The translations under genes and the position numbers were made by a program. From NCBI GenBank assembly GCA_004213515.1, contig SHAK01000010.1:1-64000 (forward strand): DNA of 64,000 nt, read 5' to 3'. Position 1 is the first letter of the stretch. Each line of letters begins with the position of its first letter. The notes below the pieces were generated by a model. It was given only the letters and a program-made list of their open reading frames with translations, had not been told where the DNA came from and did no database searches. This stretch comes from Limisphaerales bacterium. Lineage in GTDB: Bacteria > Verrucomicrobiota > Verrucomicrobiia > Limisphaerales > UBA1096. Shown piece by piece: positions 17,750 through 27,997 of the stretch.

Positions 17750-18235
17750 TTATTGGTCCAGCAAGGTTTCTACGGCTTTCAGCATTCTTCTTGATGTTGG
17801 TTTTGTAAATGGGGCAAATCTATCAGAAACCACTCCAGTCCTATTAATCAAAAATTTTGAAAAATTCCACATTATTCGCCCTCCATGTTTATCGTGTTTC
17901 GTCAAATAATCAAATAATGGATGTATTTCTTTTCCCTTAACTTTTACTTTTGAAAACATTGGGAAAGATACTCCAAAATTCAAGCTGCAAAACTCTTGGA
18001 TATCTTGTTCAGAACCAAGTTCTTGATTAGCAAAATCATTTGAAGGAAAGCCGCAAATAATAAGGCCTTTCGAGAGAAATTTTTCGTTTAATTCCTGTAA
18101 TCCAGAATATTGGGATGTAAATCCGCACTTCGAAGCAACATTTACAATTAAGAGGACTTTACCTGAATACTCAGATAATGTTCTATTATTACCACTGATA
18201 TCAATGACAGAGATATTGTAAATAGATGATTTCAC
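17750..18235 (-). CDS. Glutathione-peroxidase family thiol peroxidase
   Basis: NVASKCGFTSQY (32-43) contains the peroxidatic residue, a cysteine (C37) instead of selenocysteine. GFPSNDFANQELG and MWNFSKFLINRTG are the other active-site blocks, with the tryptophan and asparagine present. The second block normally reads GFPCNQF; the cysteine used for disulfide resolution in thioredoxin-dependent members is serine here. Start is GTG at 18235. Such enzymes reduce hydrogen peroxide and lipid hydroperoxides. Being the first gene of the lipid cassette, with a downstream desaturase and methyltransferases, it likely protects acyl chains from peroxidation. It follows the sulfatase stop by 29 bases. Confidence 0.92.
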   Translation of the reverse strand: MKSSIYNISVIDISGNNRTLSEYSGKVLLIVNVASKCGFTSQYSGLQELNEKFLSKGLIICGFPSNDFANQELGSEQDIQEFCSLNFGVSFPMFSKVKVKGKEIHPLFDYLTKHDKHGGRIMWNFSKFLINRTGVVSDRFAPFTKPTSRRMLKAVETLLDQ

Positions 18236-18264
18236 GACAAAATATCTCTATTTTTTTTTAAAAA

Positions 18265-20193
18265 TCAATTTTCAAAAATCGCTAAAAAAGCATGGCATGA
18301 AAAAGCTACGAACATGGCTAAATCCTTATCTCCAGGCAGGACCACAGTAGCCGGAGTTTCGGGCGGTCGTATCTTGATAGCTCTAGCTAATGCCTTTTTC
18401 ATAGCCGGTTTTGCAACTGCCGCTTTTTCACCCAATAACTCGATGGTTCTAGCTGCGTGAGTGACTACGATAAGGTTTTCGTGATTAACTGCGTCAGTCA
18501 AAGCGGGTAAGGCTTCATTTATTTCATTATGGACAGCTAATGCATTGGCGATTTCAATGCGAGTAGCATAAGAGGGATCTTTTAGCTTAGTTTTTAGAAT
18601 ACCCTTGGCTTTGTTTGAGATTGTTTTTTTTGCTGTTAATCCGATTGCTCCCCAATAACGAACGACTGAATTTTCTGATTCAAGATTCTTCAAAAATTCG
18701 GACTCACTTGCGATTCCAACTTGTACGGCTGCATTTCTAATTTCATTGAATGGAATGCTCTTGGACTGGCCAAGCTCCCACCCTGATCGTTTTCCAAACA
18801 TTGTCCAAGCTTCGCTTTCCGGAAGGAATCCAAGATCCACTGTGTCAGTAATGTGTTGTATATGTTCAGATCTCAACCTGCCCAATATATTTTTGTGTTT
18901 TTTTGATTTTGCTAAATTTTTCAGATTTCTTGGGTCGTTTAGGCAGTCATAGAGTTCTTCTACAGGCCTATAAGGACCAGCAAAATGCCATTGTTCGGGC
19001 GTCATCTTTTTTTCTTTAGCTAGCCTATAAAACTCATGACGAATTTCGCCTTTATCAGGCCAGGCTGTAGGCTGATTATAGCCGAGATGAGGCATGTAAT
19101 TTCGAATATAGAGATACCTAGAGTCTCTTACAGAGCGAGCTAGATCGCGAACTTCATCCACCCGGTCACGGTGGCCGTAAACATAACTACGTTTGGTTGT
19201 GACATTTGGGCCTAGAAATGGTTTACCTTGCATAGAGATAGGATTAATAACTCCAGTTAGATTTAAAATGGTTGATGCAAAGTCCACGAAACTAACAAGA
19301 CTGTCAGTGGTAGACCCGGGTTTATATGGTGACAGATGTTGCCATTTTTTTGGGAAATAAATTATTAGAGGTACATGCATTCCGCTGTCCAAAAGAGCTC
19401 TTTTGTGACGAGGCATTCCGCTACCGTGATCACTGAAGAAAAATATTATCGTGTTATCTTTAAGATTATCATTCTTAAGTTGCTTTAGGATAATGCCAAC
19501 CTGAATATCCATAGCTGTTACACAATCGTAATAACGTGCCATTTCTCGACGAATTAATGGTGTGTCCGGATAATAAGGAGGCAATGGCACATCTGCCGGG
19601 GCATGAATGTCCTCAGCTAATATCTGGCTTTGAATCTCTTTCTTGAATTGCTTGTATGGCCAAACCATCGATCGGCTTTGATGTGAAGTCATCAAGTTAA
19701 ATATGCTGAAAAAAGGTTGTGAGCTTTCAGGTCGATTACGCCAATGCGCTGAATTGCTGTTTTCACTCCAAGAAGCCTCAATTATTTCCTTGTAGTTAGC
19801 GGTATTATAATCTGTCTTAACATTGTTTGTTGTGAAATACCCTTGGTCACGAAGCAAAGCTGGAAAACCGCGCATATGCTTTGGGATCGAAAAGCCTGAC
19901 CGCATTTGTTGAGTTGAAAGTGATGTTGGGTAACATCCTGTTATGAGGCAAGACCTTGATGGGGAACAGACGGGAGCATTTGCAAAAGCGTTACTGTATA
20001 GCACTCCCTCTTTTGCTAATTTATCAATATTTGGTGTGGTAGCAAAAGTATCCCCATAGCATCCTAGTGTGGGACTCATATCCTCTGCTGTGATCCATAG
20101 GATATTTGGCTTTTCAACAGCTTGTAAAACAACACAATACCCTAGTAACAATAATAATAAACGCACTGCTGATTTGTAACTGCACACCATCAA
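18265..20193 (-). CDS. Secreted sulfatase with C-terminal HEAT-like repeats
   Basis: After a signal peptide (about 1-25) the type I sulfatase domain opens with NILWITAEDMSPTLGCYG and contains CSPSR (76-80), whose cysteine is converted to formylglycine. A later FFFSDHGSGMPRHKR block supplies metal ligands. The last 130 residues are helical repeats (VRYWGAIGL, RIEIANALAVH, VVTHAARTIELLG), HEAT-like, seen in heparan-N-sulfatase-like enzymes of this phylum. Substrate is not deducible. The gene is divergent from the DUF1592 gene (67 bases between starts) and only 29 bases upstream of the peroxidase gene, so it may share its transcript with the lipid cassette although function seems unrelated. Confidence 0.9.
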   Translation of the reverse strand: MMVCSYKSAVRLLLLLLGYCVVLQAVEKPNILWITAEDMSPTLGCYGDTFATTPNIDKLAKEGVLYSNAFANAPVCSPSRSCLITGCYPTSLSTQQMRSGFSIPKHMRGFPALLRDQGYFTTNNVKTDYNTANYKEIIEASWSENSNSAHWRNRPESSQPFFSIFNLMTSHQSRSMVWPYKQFKKEIQSQILAEDIHAPADVPLPPYYPDTPLIRREMARYYDCVTAMDIQVGIILKQLKNDNLKDNTIIFFFSDHGSGMPRHKRALLDSGMHVPLIIYFPKKWQHLSPYKPGSTTDSLVSFVDFASTILNLTGVINPISMQGKPFLGPNVTTKRSYVYGHRDRVDEVRDLARSVRDSRYLYIRNYMPHLGYNQPTAWPDKGEIRHEFYRLAKEKKMTPEQWHFAGPYRPVEELYDCLNDPRNLKNLAKSKKHKNILGRLRSEHIQHITDTVDLGFLPESEAWTMFGKRSGWELGQSKSIPFNEIRNAAVQVGIASESEFLKNLESENSVVRYWGAIGLTAKKTISNKAKGILKTKLKDPSYATRIEIANALAVHNEINEALPALTDAVNHENLIVVTHAARTIELLGEKAAVAKPAMKKALARAIKIRPPETPATVVLPGDKDLAMFVAFSCHAFLAIFEN

Positions 20194-20260
20194 AATGGCA
20201 ACTTGTTGTATCTATAATCATGGTCATACTTTCTTGTAGGATTCATTAGTCTGAGCGATT

Positions 20261-23200
20261 ATGAACGAGGTGAATCCATATCGAGTTTTTTTTGTCCTAA
20301 CTGTTTTGCTATGGGGATCGCTTTTTCTCAGTGCAAAAGAGGCTTTGGTGGTGCAAGAGGAATTTCAGCAAGATATCAAACCATTATTAAGTAAATATTG
20401 TTTTGATTGTCACGGAAGTGAGAAGTCGAAGGCCGGAATTCGGGTTGACTATCTTGATGGGTCTTTGCCTGATAAAGAGGTAAGGCATTGGCAGATTATA
20501 AGGAAACAATTAAGAGAGGAGGAGATGCCGCCTGAGGATGAATTGCAGCCAAGTCAGGACGAACGGGGTGCATTGCTCAATTGGATTGACCAGGCGCTTG
20601 AAATGGCGCGTAAACGAGTGCGACCAAAGAATGGTATAATTAGGCGATTAACAGTAGCTCAATATCGCAACACGATTAGAGATTTATTGGGTATCAAAGA
20701 GGATTTAACGGGGGTTCTTCCTCCGGATGCGGTTTCCATTGACGGATTCTTGAATAATGAGCAAACAATGCTTCTCTCGCCATTACTTATAGAGGCTTAT
20801 TTTGATATTGCTGAGCGGGCTTTGGATTTAGCTATTATAAATGAAAACGTTAAACCCGTAATACAGAATTTTCGAATGGATTTTGGGCGAAGTATTAATA
20901 AAGACCCATTACCGGATAAACTTATTCTAGGAGCGGGTAGCGTTTTATTATCCAATGAAAATTTTGTGGTGCAGCAAATTTTGCCGGATAAAAAATTTGC
21001 TTTTGATTCTTTTAAGATGCGAACGAAGTGGCGTTTCAATGAAGGATACAAAGGTAATGATACGGTGCGTGGTTGGAGAGATTATGACAGCATTTATCAT
21101 GCGGTGTTTGCATGCATGAGAGGTACAGGCGGTTACCCTAAAGGCAAGGCTTATAATATAGTGCCAGAAGGATTGTTACTGCGTCCTTCTATTCCCAGTG
21201 AGGAGGTGTGGCAGGTCGACAGTACTTATGGGCCACGTGCAAACTTTAAAATTTCCATCCGTGAGTTGCCTAAGCACGGTCGTTTTAGAGTGAAGGTGAA
21301 GGCTGCAAAATATGATGATTTCTTTTTGTTGCCGGATCAAAGCCCTGCGGCCCAAGTATCAGAATCTTCAGTTATTTTGAGAGATTTAAGAGGGAAGAAA
21401 ACAACTAACATAGAGATTCCAGGTCTTTATCAGGCTGACGTTTATCTTCAACCGGAAACTACTCAAAAAAGCACGGCAGACTCTTCTCGGCTAAACGAAC
21501 AACTTATAGGCTATTGGGGTATGAACGGTAATATCAAAAGCTCTACGAATAGTCAGCAGCTTGTTGGGAGATTGGCAGGAGATGCTAAATTCATTGACTC
21601 CCCGATTGGATTAGATAGCCAAGCCATATCTCTAGACGGTGATGGCGATGCAGTAATTGTACCTCGTGATAAATTGATGGATGTGGGTGAAGGCCAGTTT
21701 ACAGTGGCGGCTTGGATCAGGCCTGCCGAATTGCGGCAGGCGGGCATTGTCTCTCTTGGTAAATATAGTTGGACTCATGGCTGGTATTTTGACATGCCTG
21801 ACAACAAAGGGGTGTTGCGCATAGAGACTGCTAATCCAGACAACCAATCGAACGGTACTGTCGCATCGCGCCCGGGAGTCATTCGTTTAAATCAGTGGCA
21901 GCATGTTGCGGCAGTTGTAAGCCGTGAAGAAAACAAAACTAAATTATATGTTAATGGTTTCGAAGTAGCTGCCGGGACTATTAAGCCTAGCATTTTGGAT
22001 AATCCTAAAGTTGATTTGCACATTGGCCGTATTCAGGATTCTCAGCAGTTCAAAGGGGAAATAGACGAGGTGCGCTTCTACAGGCGTGCTCTTGATATTT
22101 CTGAACTTAAGGCGCTTCTAAAACCTGGGCAGCGTTTTGTGAATTCTCCTCCAGTGAAGGAGGAGGATTTGAAGCTGCAAATTGCTGGTCGGCAACTTGA
22201 AGCAAGGTTGCGCCAACCTGCTTTTGCGGTTTTGCGCTTATCATCTGGTCTTCAGGAGTTTAGCCTGAACTACGCTGGAGGGCTTACTCCGAATCGCCTA
22301 GTTCTTACGCGAGTTCCAGATGATAGTGACTTAGCAAAGCGGTTCGAAAAGTTTGAAAACCGTTCGTCTTGGCTGGGAGTTCATATGGGATTGAGACGTG
22401 ATTGCGGTAGTACATTTTCATCTGTGCAAGAGCCTGTTGAAGTTAAGAACGGAGAGTTAAAGGAATTTGTTTTTGAAGGAGCAATCAATAATTATCCAAG
22501 CGATGATGTTCAGCCTGGAAATGATAATTATCTTGCAGGAATCAGGGAGATTGGGGTTCGAAATGAGTACACCGATGGACGAAATCGTCCGCGATTGAAG
22601 ATAAATTCAGTGGAGTTTGAAGGGCCTTATTATGAGACTTGGCCGCCAGCGACACACCGACGTATTTTCATTGATTCGCCAAACAAGAATCAAAAAGAAG
22701 TTTACGCACTTGAGGTTGTTAGAGCTTTTGCCGATCGTGCTTTTCGCAGACCAATAACTAAAGAGGAAGAAGTTTCCTTAATGAAGGTTTGGAAGAGTTC
22801 ATTTTCAGAGCATAATAACCTAATTAGAAGCATTAAGGAAACATTGCTTATTGTTCTAACATCTCCTCAGTTTTTGTTTCTTATTGAGAAAAGTAATAGT
22901 CCCAAACCTGAGCCGATCACCCAGAATGAATTAGTTTCAAAGCTTTCTTATTTTTTATGGAACACTTCGCCAGATTCGCGCCTGCGCCTGCTAGCAAGCC
23001 AAGGAGAATTAAGTGCTTCGCTTGATAACGAGATCACTCGTATGATTGAGGATGATAGATTTGAGCAATTCGTCGAAGAGTTCACTTCGCAGTGGTTAAA
23101 CTTGGAAAAATTTGACGTAGTTGAGATAGATCGAAACCGCTATCCTTCTCTTACCCGAAATAGGCGCCTTCATCTTAGACGGGAACCAGTTGAGCTTCTT

Positions 23201-23902
23201 AAATATATGATTCGTGAAAATTTGCCTGCAAGAAATCTTCTGCAATCAGAATTTGTCATGGCCAATGAGCTTGTTGCGAGCTACTACGGTTTAAGCTCTC
23301 AAATCGAGAGCGGTTTTAATTTTGTTCCTGTTAATCATAATCGTGAATATCTTGGAGGGTTGCTTGCACAAACAAGTATACTTGCAGGTCTTTCAGATGG
23401 TCGCGATAGCAACCCTATTAAGCGTGGAGCTTGGATAGCCCGAAAAATCATCGCTGAACCGCCAGCTGAACCTCCTCCTAATGTTCCAGGGATAGAGGAA
23501 ATTGATTCCAGCCTCCCGCTTAGTGAGCGTCTCTTTCTGCATCGCAATCACAAAGGCTGTGCAGGTTGTCATTCCAGCATTGACCCTTGGGGCCTTTCTC
23601 TTGAACAGTTCGATGCTGGTGGCGGTTTTCATGCCAATAAAAAGCAACAAAATATTAAATTGCCAGATCAGACGGAAGTGGCTGACTATGCGGAATTTCG
23701 GTCCTACCTTGTTGGCCCTCGAATGGACCGCGTGGCATTCAGTTTATTAAAGCATATAGCCACGTATGCTGTTGGTCGCACTCTCACATACAATGAACTT
23801 GTTTTTCTTGAAGAACAGGGCATTACTTTGCGTGACAGCGATTATCGAATGCAGGATCTTTTACGCTTTGTGATCCACAGTGATGTGTTCTTGAAAAAGT
23901 AA
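20261..23902 (+). CDS. PSCyt1-LamG-DUF1595/1592/1588/1585 multidomain protein
   Basis: A signal peptide is followed by a planctomycete-cytochrome module ([14 protein letters not shown], CxxCH at 47-51). The DUF1587 region lies around residue 130 ([16 protein letters not shown]). A LamG-like lectin fold occupies about residues 417-620 ([35 protein letters not shown]). DUF1595 begins near 815 ([15 protein letters not shown]), DUF1592 covers about 885-1010, DUF1588 about 1030-1130 with a second CxxCH (CAGCH), and DUF1585 ends the protein. At 1213 residues it is longer than the usual form because of the LamG insertion. It forms a pair with the DUF1552 gene 4 bases downstream. Function is unproven; secreted polysaccharide processing with electron transfer is the usual guess. 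Confidence 0.92.
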   Translation: MNEVNPYRVFFVLTVLLWGSLFLSAKEALVVQEEFQQDIKPLLSKYCFDCHGSEKSKAGIRVDYLDGSLPDKEVRHWQIIRKQLREEEMPPEDELQPSQDERGALLNWIDQALEMARKRVRPKNGIIRRLTVAQYRNTIRDLLGIKEDLTGVLPPDAVSIDGFLNNEQTMLLSPLLIEAYFDIAERALDLAIINENVKPVIQNFRMDFGRSINKDPLPDKLILGAGSVLLSNENFVVQQILPDKKFAFDSFKMRTKWRFNEGYKGNDTVRGWRDYDSIYHAVFACMRGTGGYPKGKAYNIVPEGLLLRPSIPSEEVWQVDSTYGPRANFKISIRELPKHGRFRVKVKAAKYDDFFLLPDQSPAAQVSESSVILRDLRGKKTTNIEIPGLYQADVYLQPETTQKSTADSSRLNEQLIGYWGMNGNIKSSTNSQQLVGRLAGDAKFIDSPIGLDSQAISLDGDGDAVIVPRDKLMDVGEGQFTVAAWIRPAELRQAGIVSLGKYSWTHGWYFDMPDNKGVLRIETANPDNQSNGTVASRPGVIRLNQWQHVAAVVSREENKTKLYVNGFEVAAGTIKPSILDNPKVDLHIGRIQDSQQFKGEIDEVRFYRRALDISELKALLKPGQRFVNSPPVKEEDLKLQIAGRQLEARLRQPAFAVLRLSSGLQEFSLNYAGGLTPNRLVLTRVPDDSDLAKRFEKFENRSSWLGVHMGLRRDCGSTFSSVQEPVEVKNGELKEFVFEGAINNYPSDDVQPGNDNYLAGIREIGVRNEYTDGRNRPRLKINSVEFEGPYYETWPPATHRRIFIDSPNKNQKEVYALEVVRAFADRAFRRPITKEEEVSLMKVWKSSFSEHNNLIRSIKETLLIVLTSPQFLFLIEKSNSPKPEPITQNELVSKLSYFLWNTSPDSRLRLLASQGELSASLDNEITRMIEDDRFEQFVEEFTSQWLNLEKFDVVEIDRNRYPSLTRNRRLHLRREPVELLKYMIRENLPARNLLQSEFVMANELVASYYGLSSQIESGFNFVPVNHNREYLGGLLAQTSILAGLSDGRDSNPIKRGAWIARKIIAEPPAEPPPNVPGIEEIDSSLPLSERLFLHRNHKGCAGCHSSIDPWGLSLEQFDAGGGFHANKKQQNIKLPDQTEVADYAEFRSYLVGPRMDRVAFSLLKHIATYAVGRTLTYNELVFLEEQGITLRDSDYRMQDLLRFVIHSDVFLKK

Positions 23903-23906
23903 ACTC

Positions 23907-25247
23907 ATGAAACGAAATTTCAAACTCGATAGACGGGCATTTTTAAAAGGCACAGCTGGAGCCACGCTAGCCTTGCCAGTACTGGAAGCAATGGGCTCAG
24001 AGGTGCTAGAAGTTGCGCCTAGGCGTTTCTGTGCGCTTTATACTGCTAATGGAATGTCTTTGCCGCAGGCAAAACATAATATTGATGAGTGGAGCTGGTT
24101 TCCTCGCCTGAAAAAAGACGGGCATTTTCTTTTTGGAAAGTCCACTGAGGCCTTGTCGCCTTTTCGTGAGCATCTAAGTTTTTTAGGAGGGTTATACCAT
24201 CCCAATGGGCCTAAATCTGATCCGCATGTATGTTCTGATATGTGGCTTACGGGGGCACCTTTACAAGATCCTAATCGAGATGTTTATAACAGTGTGGCTC
24301 TTGACCAATTAGTAGCTAAGCATACTAAACATTTTTGTCGGCAACCTTCTATGGTGATGTCTGTAGATGCTGGTGTGGGTTTTCTGTCTCGCACTGGTAC
24401 GATTTCCTACAGTTTAAACGGCAAGCCTATACCCGCTGAGAATAACCCGCGTCAAATTTTCAATCGCCTTTTTAGAGTCGATAGAGCGTCTTTAAATAAT
24501 GAGCGTAATAAGATTAATCGACGCATTAAACTAGTAGATGCAGTTCTTGAAAATGCTCGATCACTAAATAAGAAACTTGGAAAGTCTGATCGAGAAAAAA
24601 TGGATCAGTATCTTACCTCACTTAATGAAGTAGAGAAGCGATTGGTTGCTTCTGAGAAGTGGGTTGATATACCGCTCAAGACTCAGGACTATTCTCATCT
24701 TAAACTAGATGCTGATTCCGAGGGGGCCCCTAGCGATTACTATCGGACTATGTTTGACCTTATAGCATTAGCATTTGATGCAGACATTACCAGAAGTGTT
24801 GCATTTATGTTAAACCGTGAAGATGGCATGGGTATTAGTGATACCTTTCCAATAAAGCTTGGAATTAATAGAACTCATCACAATCTTTCTCATGCACAGG
24901 ACAAGGACGGTCAACTTAAGTTTGCAAAGTATGATCAATTTCTTTCAGAACAGCTCGTGTATTTCTTTAATCGTTTGCAGGGCTATAAGGATAACAATGG
25001 ATCGGTGCTCGATAATTCCATCGTTCTATACGGTTCAGGGGCTAGCACTACACATATGCCCAAGAACCTCCCAACTTTAGTTGCTGGAGGTGCTAATATG
25101 GGGCTCAAACACGGTCAGTATTGGAAGAAAGGTGAAACCCAGATGTCTAATGTATTTCTCAGTATATTGCGTAGTATGGGGATAGAGGAGGAGGGCTTTG
25201 CTGACAGTACTGCGACTGGAGCTCGAGAAATTTTTTCGAACGCTTAG
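23907..25247 (+). CDS. DUF1552 family protein with Tat-type signal
   Basis: The 446-residue protein begins with a twin-arginine leader ([23 protein letters not shown]) and has the DUF1552 core: [11 protein letters not shown] near residue 43, SVDQ-like substitution [10 protein letters not shown], and the ending block [25 protein letters not shown]1552 proteins partner DUF1592 proteins throughout the PVC bacteria, and here the spacing is 4 bases. Its stop overlaps the stop of the convergent WD40-cytochrome gene by 4 bases, so there is no room for a separate terminator between them. Its enzymatic role is unknown; the fold is related to DUF1501 and sulfatases. Confidence 0.9.
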   Translation: MKRNFKLDRRAFLKGTAGATLALPVLEAMGSEVLEVAPRRFCALYTANGMSLPQAKHNIDEWSWFPRLKKDGHFLFGKSTEALSPFREHLSFLGGLYHPNGPKSDPHVCSDMWLTGAPLQDPNRDVYNSVALDQLVAKHTKHFCRQPSMVMSVDAGVGFLSRTGTISYSLNGKPIPAENNPRQIFNRLFRVDRASLNNERNKINRRIKLVDAVLENARSLNKKLGKSDREKMDQYLTSLNEVEKRLVASEKWVDIPLKTQDYSHLKLDADSEGAPSDYYRTMFDLIALAFDADITRSVAFMLNREDGMGISDTFPIKLGINRTHHNLSHAQDKDGQLKFAKYDQFLSEQLVYFFNRLQGYKDNNGSVLDNSIVLYGSGASTTHMPKNLPTLVAGGANMGLKHGQYWKKGETQMSNVFLSILRSMGIEEEGFADSTATGAREIFSNA

Positions 25248-27994
25248 TTCTTATTTTTTTTATTGCGGACTTGGATAATAAGAGGATTGGAGACTATGCC
25301 TTTTTCGGCACTGGCTTTTATATGAAAATGGTTTCTGGATTCTGGGACCCAATTGTCTGCAGTTATAAAAAATTCCCTTTCAGTTTGTCCTTCCACAATT
25401 AATAGGCCGCTTAATCCAATATTATCCACATAGACTCCATGTGGAAGATTGCGACCTGCGTCGTGGCTGCCTAGCTGTATGCGGCCGTTGAATCCGTTTC
25501 TCTCAACTTTAACTCTAGCCGAGATTGTTTCTCCGGGGGAAATTGTGAACTTCAGGGGATCTGAAAAAGTACCAGTCTCTGCGCCCCCGCTAATATTGCT
25601 GGTGACCTGGACGAGCAGCTTCGGTTTGTTGAGTGGTTTGATGTTATTTAACTTGCCGACTTCACGGATAATCTTTTTGCCTCGTAATGTTGCTGTGGCG
25701 GTGACCATTAGGAAGTCATTCTTAGGTGTGGCAGCATCTGAGTCTGCGTGAATTGATCCGAATGCCTGCTTCTGTTCAGTCTCGATAATGATGGGAGAGC
25801 TAACGTGAAAACCGGCTGGGGGGGCACTAATATCCAATCGGATTGGGCCATTAAAATTGTCCTTACGATCGACGCTGAAGCTAAACTCACGGCCGCTTCC
25901 TTTTGGGATCCCGTCGGAGAAATTGTTAATGCTGACTTTGAAATCTGGCTGGCGAGCACGGATTGTAAACTTGTATTTGAAGTTTTTACCCTGAAATCCT
26001 CGAACATCACTGATTCTTGCAAGATATTCGCCATCTGTCGGGGGCGTAAATGTGAGTTTTGAGTCTCTTCCCAGTCGGCGTTGGCTTTCATCGTCGTTTT
26101 GGTAGTAGACTGGAAAGGTTGGTAGCCCGTTGGAGATCTCCGGATCGCCTTTGGCCAAGGGCTCGACAATGTATGCCGGTTGACCAAGTGGATGCGCAAG
26201 CGGTGTCGTGTCAAAATACCCATGCCGGTTGCCGCTGCCAGGATATACGATATAGCCGCTGTCAGGTCCGCGAGGATAAAGCCAAAGCTTCACAATCTCG
26301 CCATTCAAATAAAGTAGTTGATTGAGCTTCATCTCCTCCCACTTGAATAGACGAAAATCGTTGGAGGTGTTGGAGTCTTTGCCTCGGAAGGTAAGCCAGC
26401 TTTCGCGAACGGCCTTAAGACGGACACGCTCGATTGGATTGCCTTTTGTATCAAGCACCTCAATTTTGGTATCGATCGGCGACTTACTTTGGGCGGCGTT
26501 AGTTTCGAGTACCCATTCCTCACCGGCGATGGCTTTAAAGCGAAACAAGTCAGAGTCGATATCTTTTTCGCTATTAATTATCCCGGTCACTACAGTTGGT
26601 AGAGTGATTCGGTTGGCCTCGATTGGGAGGTCATTGGGCTCCACTTCGGTAAACTCAACCGGCTTGACTTCGGTAAACTCAATCGGCTGGATTTTAGAGA
26701 TTGTCTTGGTTGAGGAATATGAACGATAGTCCAAGCTGAGATCAATTTTTTCAACTGAGCCATCCATTCGGCCGACATGCAGGGCTTGGTCGTCTTTGCT
26801 AAATGCCAGGGCGGAAACTACGTCCACTTGGTAACCGATAGTTTGTAAAAGCTCGAGTCTTGGGAGAGCCCAAACCTTGACAGTTCGGTCGGCGGAAGCT
26901 GTGGCTAAGAGTTTGCCACTCGCATCGATTGCAAGGCCGGTGATCTCGTCTTCATGCACAAAACGCATCTGAACAAGAGGATTAATTCCTATTTCGTCAC
27001 CGCTAACCCAGCGCCATAGGCGAACTTGTTTGTCTGCTCCAGCAGCTAGGATAAAACGGCTGTCAGGCGTAAATGCGGTTAGAAATTGTTCGCCGGAAGG
27101 TTGTCCGAACGTGTCTAGACGTTGTCCGTTTTCGGAATTCCAGAGTTTGACAGAGGAATCCCCACCAGCACTGGCAAGAACGCTACCGTCCGGACTGAAA
27201 GCAATGCCAAAAACGGCGCCGTTGTGCCCTTTGAGAGTGCGTAGTATCTCCCCAGAAGCAGTGTTCCAAATTTTGATGATGCGGTCGTAGCCAGCGGTGG
27301 CTAGTTGGCTGCCATCAGGAGAGAATGCGATGCCATATAGCGCATCATGATGGCCGGTTAGAACGTGGAGTTTTTTACCGTTCTCGAGGTTGAACAGTGT
27401 TGCAACACCATTGAGTCCTGGGGTTCCACCGGCAACCGCCAATATTTTGTTGTCATTTGAAATCGTGATGGCATTTACCTTTCCGGAGATGTCGGTAAAG
27501 GTTTTGTCCCCAAATTGAATTTTTTCGTAGCGGCCGATTACCAGTTTTCCGTTATTGCTAATTGTCATCGAGGTAACGGGGCTGAGCAATTTGTCAGCCG
27601 GACTGATTGCAGGAACAGTGAGGTTAGCAAGAATCGATTGGTCGCGTTTAGGCGGTTTGGCACCCTGATCAATCCAGCGCAGGATCGTATCAATCTGTGA
27701 TGCAGAAAGTTGAGGCTCTTGGCGTGGAGGCATATATGGCTTGGCTTTTTTTGTAATGACCTTGGCCAGCAGTGATTCCAACTGATCGCCCGCCTTGATA
27801 GGTATCCCGTTTTCGCCGCCTTTCATCAAAAGTTTAAAAGTCTCGACGGAAAGTTCCCCTTCGAGATCGTCGTTATTGTGGCAACCGACACAATACTGGC
27901 GAAGAATAGGCGCAACGTCCCGGTGAAAATCAACCGTCTCGCCAAAAAGGGTAATAGTAAGTGATGTGAGAAAAACTGTATAAAGAATTTTCAT
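25244..27994 (-). CDS. Cytochrome-like domain + WD40 propeller + pre-peptidase C-terminal domain protein
   Basis: A signal peptide (1-18) leads into a PSCyt1 module ([15 protein letters not shown]). About residues 130-430 form a WD40 propeller with clear blades ([40 protein letters not shown]). A pre-peptidase C-terminal-like domain begins near 455 ([13 protein letters not shown]). The rest is beta-rich and Ig-like. Between the propeller and that domain the protein repeats PIEFTEV/PVEFTEV, encoded by a 24-base tandem repeat at 26643-26690. It is the third gene of a minus-strand operon (DUF1501, DUF1549/1553, this), 3 bases after the previous stop. A scaffold or sensor role at the cell surface is inference. 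Confidence 0.88.
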   Translation of the reverse strand: MKILYTVFLTSLTITLFGETVDFHRDVAPILRQYCVGCHNNDDLEGELSVETFKLLMKGGENGIPIKAGDQLESLLAKVITKKAKPYMPPRQEPQLSASQIDTILRWIDQGAKPPKRDQSILANLTVPAISPADKLLSPVTSMTISNNGKLVIGRYEKIQFGDKTFTDISGKVNAITISNDNKILAVAGGTPGLNGVATLFNLENGKKLHVLTGHHDALYGIAFSPDGSQLATAGYDRIIKIWNTASGEILRTLKGHNGAVFGIAFSPDGSVLASAGGDSSVKLWNSENGQRLDTFGQPSGEQFLTAFTPDSRFILAAGADKQVRLWRWVSGDEIGINPLVQMRFVHEDEITGLAIDASGKLLATASADRTVKVWALPRLELLQTIGYQVDVVSALAFSKDDQALHVGRMDGSVEKIDLSLDYRSYSSTKTISKIQPIEFTEVKPVEFTEVEPNDLPIEANRITLPTVVTGIINSEKDIDSDLFRFKAIAGEEWVLETNAAQSKSPIDTKIEVLDTKGNPIERVRLKAVRESWLTFRGKDSNTSNDFRLFKWEEMKLNQLLYLNGEIVKLWLYPRGPDSGYIVYPGSGNRHGYFDTTPLAHPLGQPAYIVEPLAKGDPEISNGLPTFPVYYQNDDESQRRLGRDSKLTFTPPTDGEYLARISDVRGFQGKNFKYKFTIRARQPDFKVSINNFSDGIPKGSGREFSFSVDRKDNFNGPIRLDISAPPAGFHVSSPIIIETEQKQAFGSIHADSDAATPKNDFLMVTATATLRGKKIIREVGKLNNIKPLNKPKLLVQVTSNISGGAETGTFSDPLKFTISPGETISARVKVERNGFNGRIQLGSHDAGRNLPHGVYVDNIGLSGLLIVEGQTEREFFITADNWVPESRNHFHIKASAEKGIVSNPLIIQVRNKKNKN
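26643..26690. repeat. 24-base tandem repeat inside WD40-cytochrome gene
   Basis: Two adjacent 24-base units, 26643-26666 and 26667-26690, differ at only two positions. They encode the duplicated EFTEV segment of the linker after the WD40 propeller. Being a multiple of three, gain or loss of a unit keeps the frame. Confidence 0.85.
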
Positions 27995-27997
27995 GCA

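Noticed and set aside
25244-25247. Four-base 3' overlap of the convergent DUF1552 and WD40 genes as a regulatory signal
   Set aside because: Short tail-to-tail overlaps are common in compact genomes; nothing else in the sequence supports regulation.
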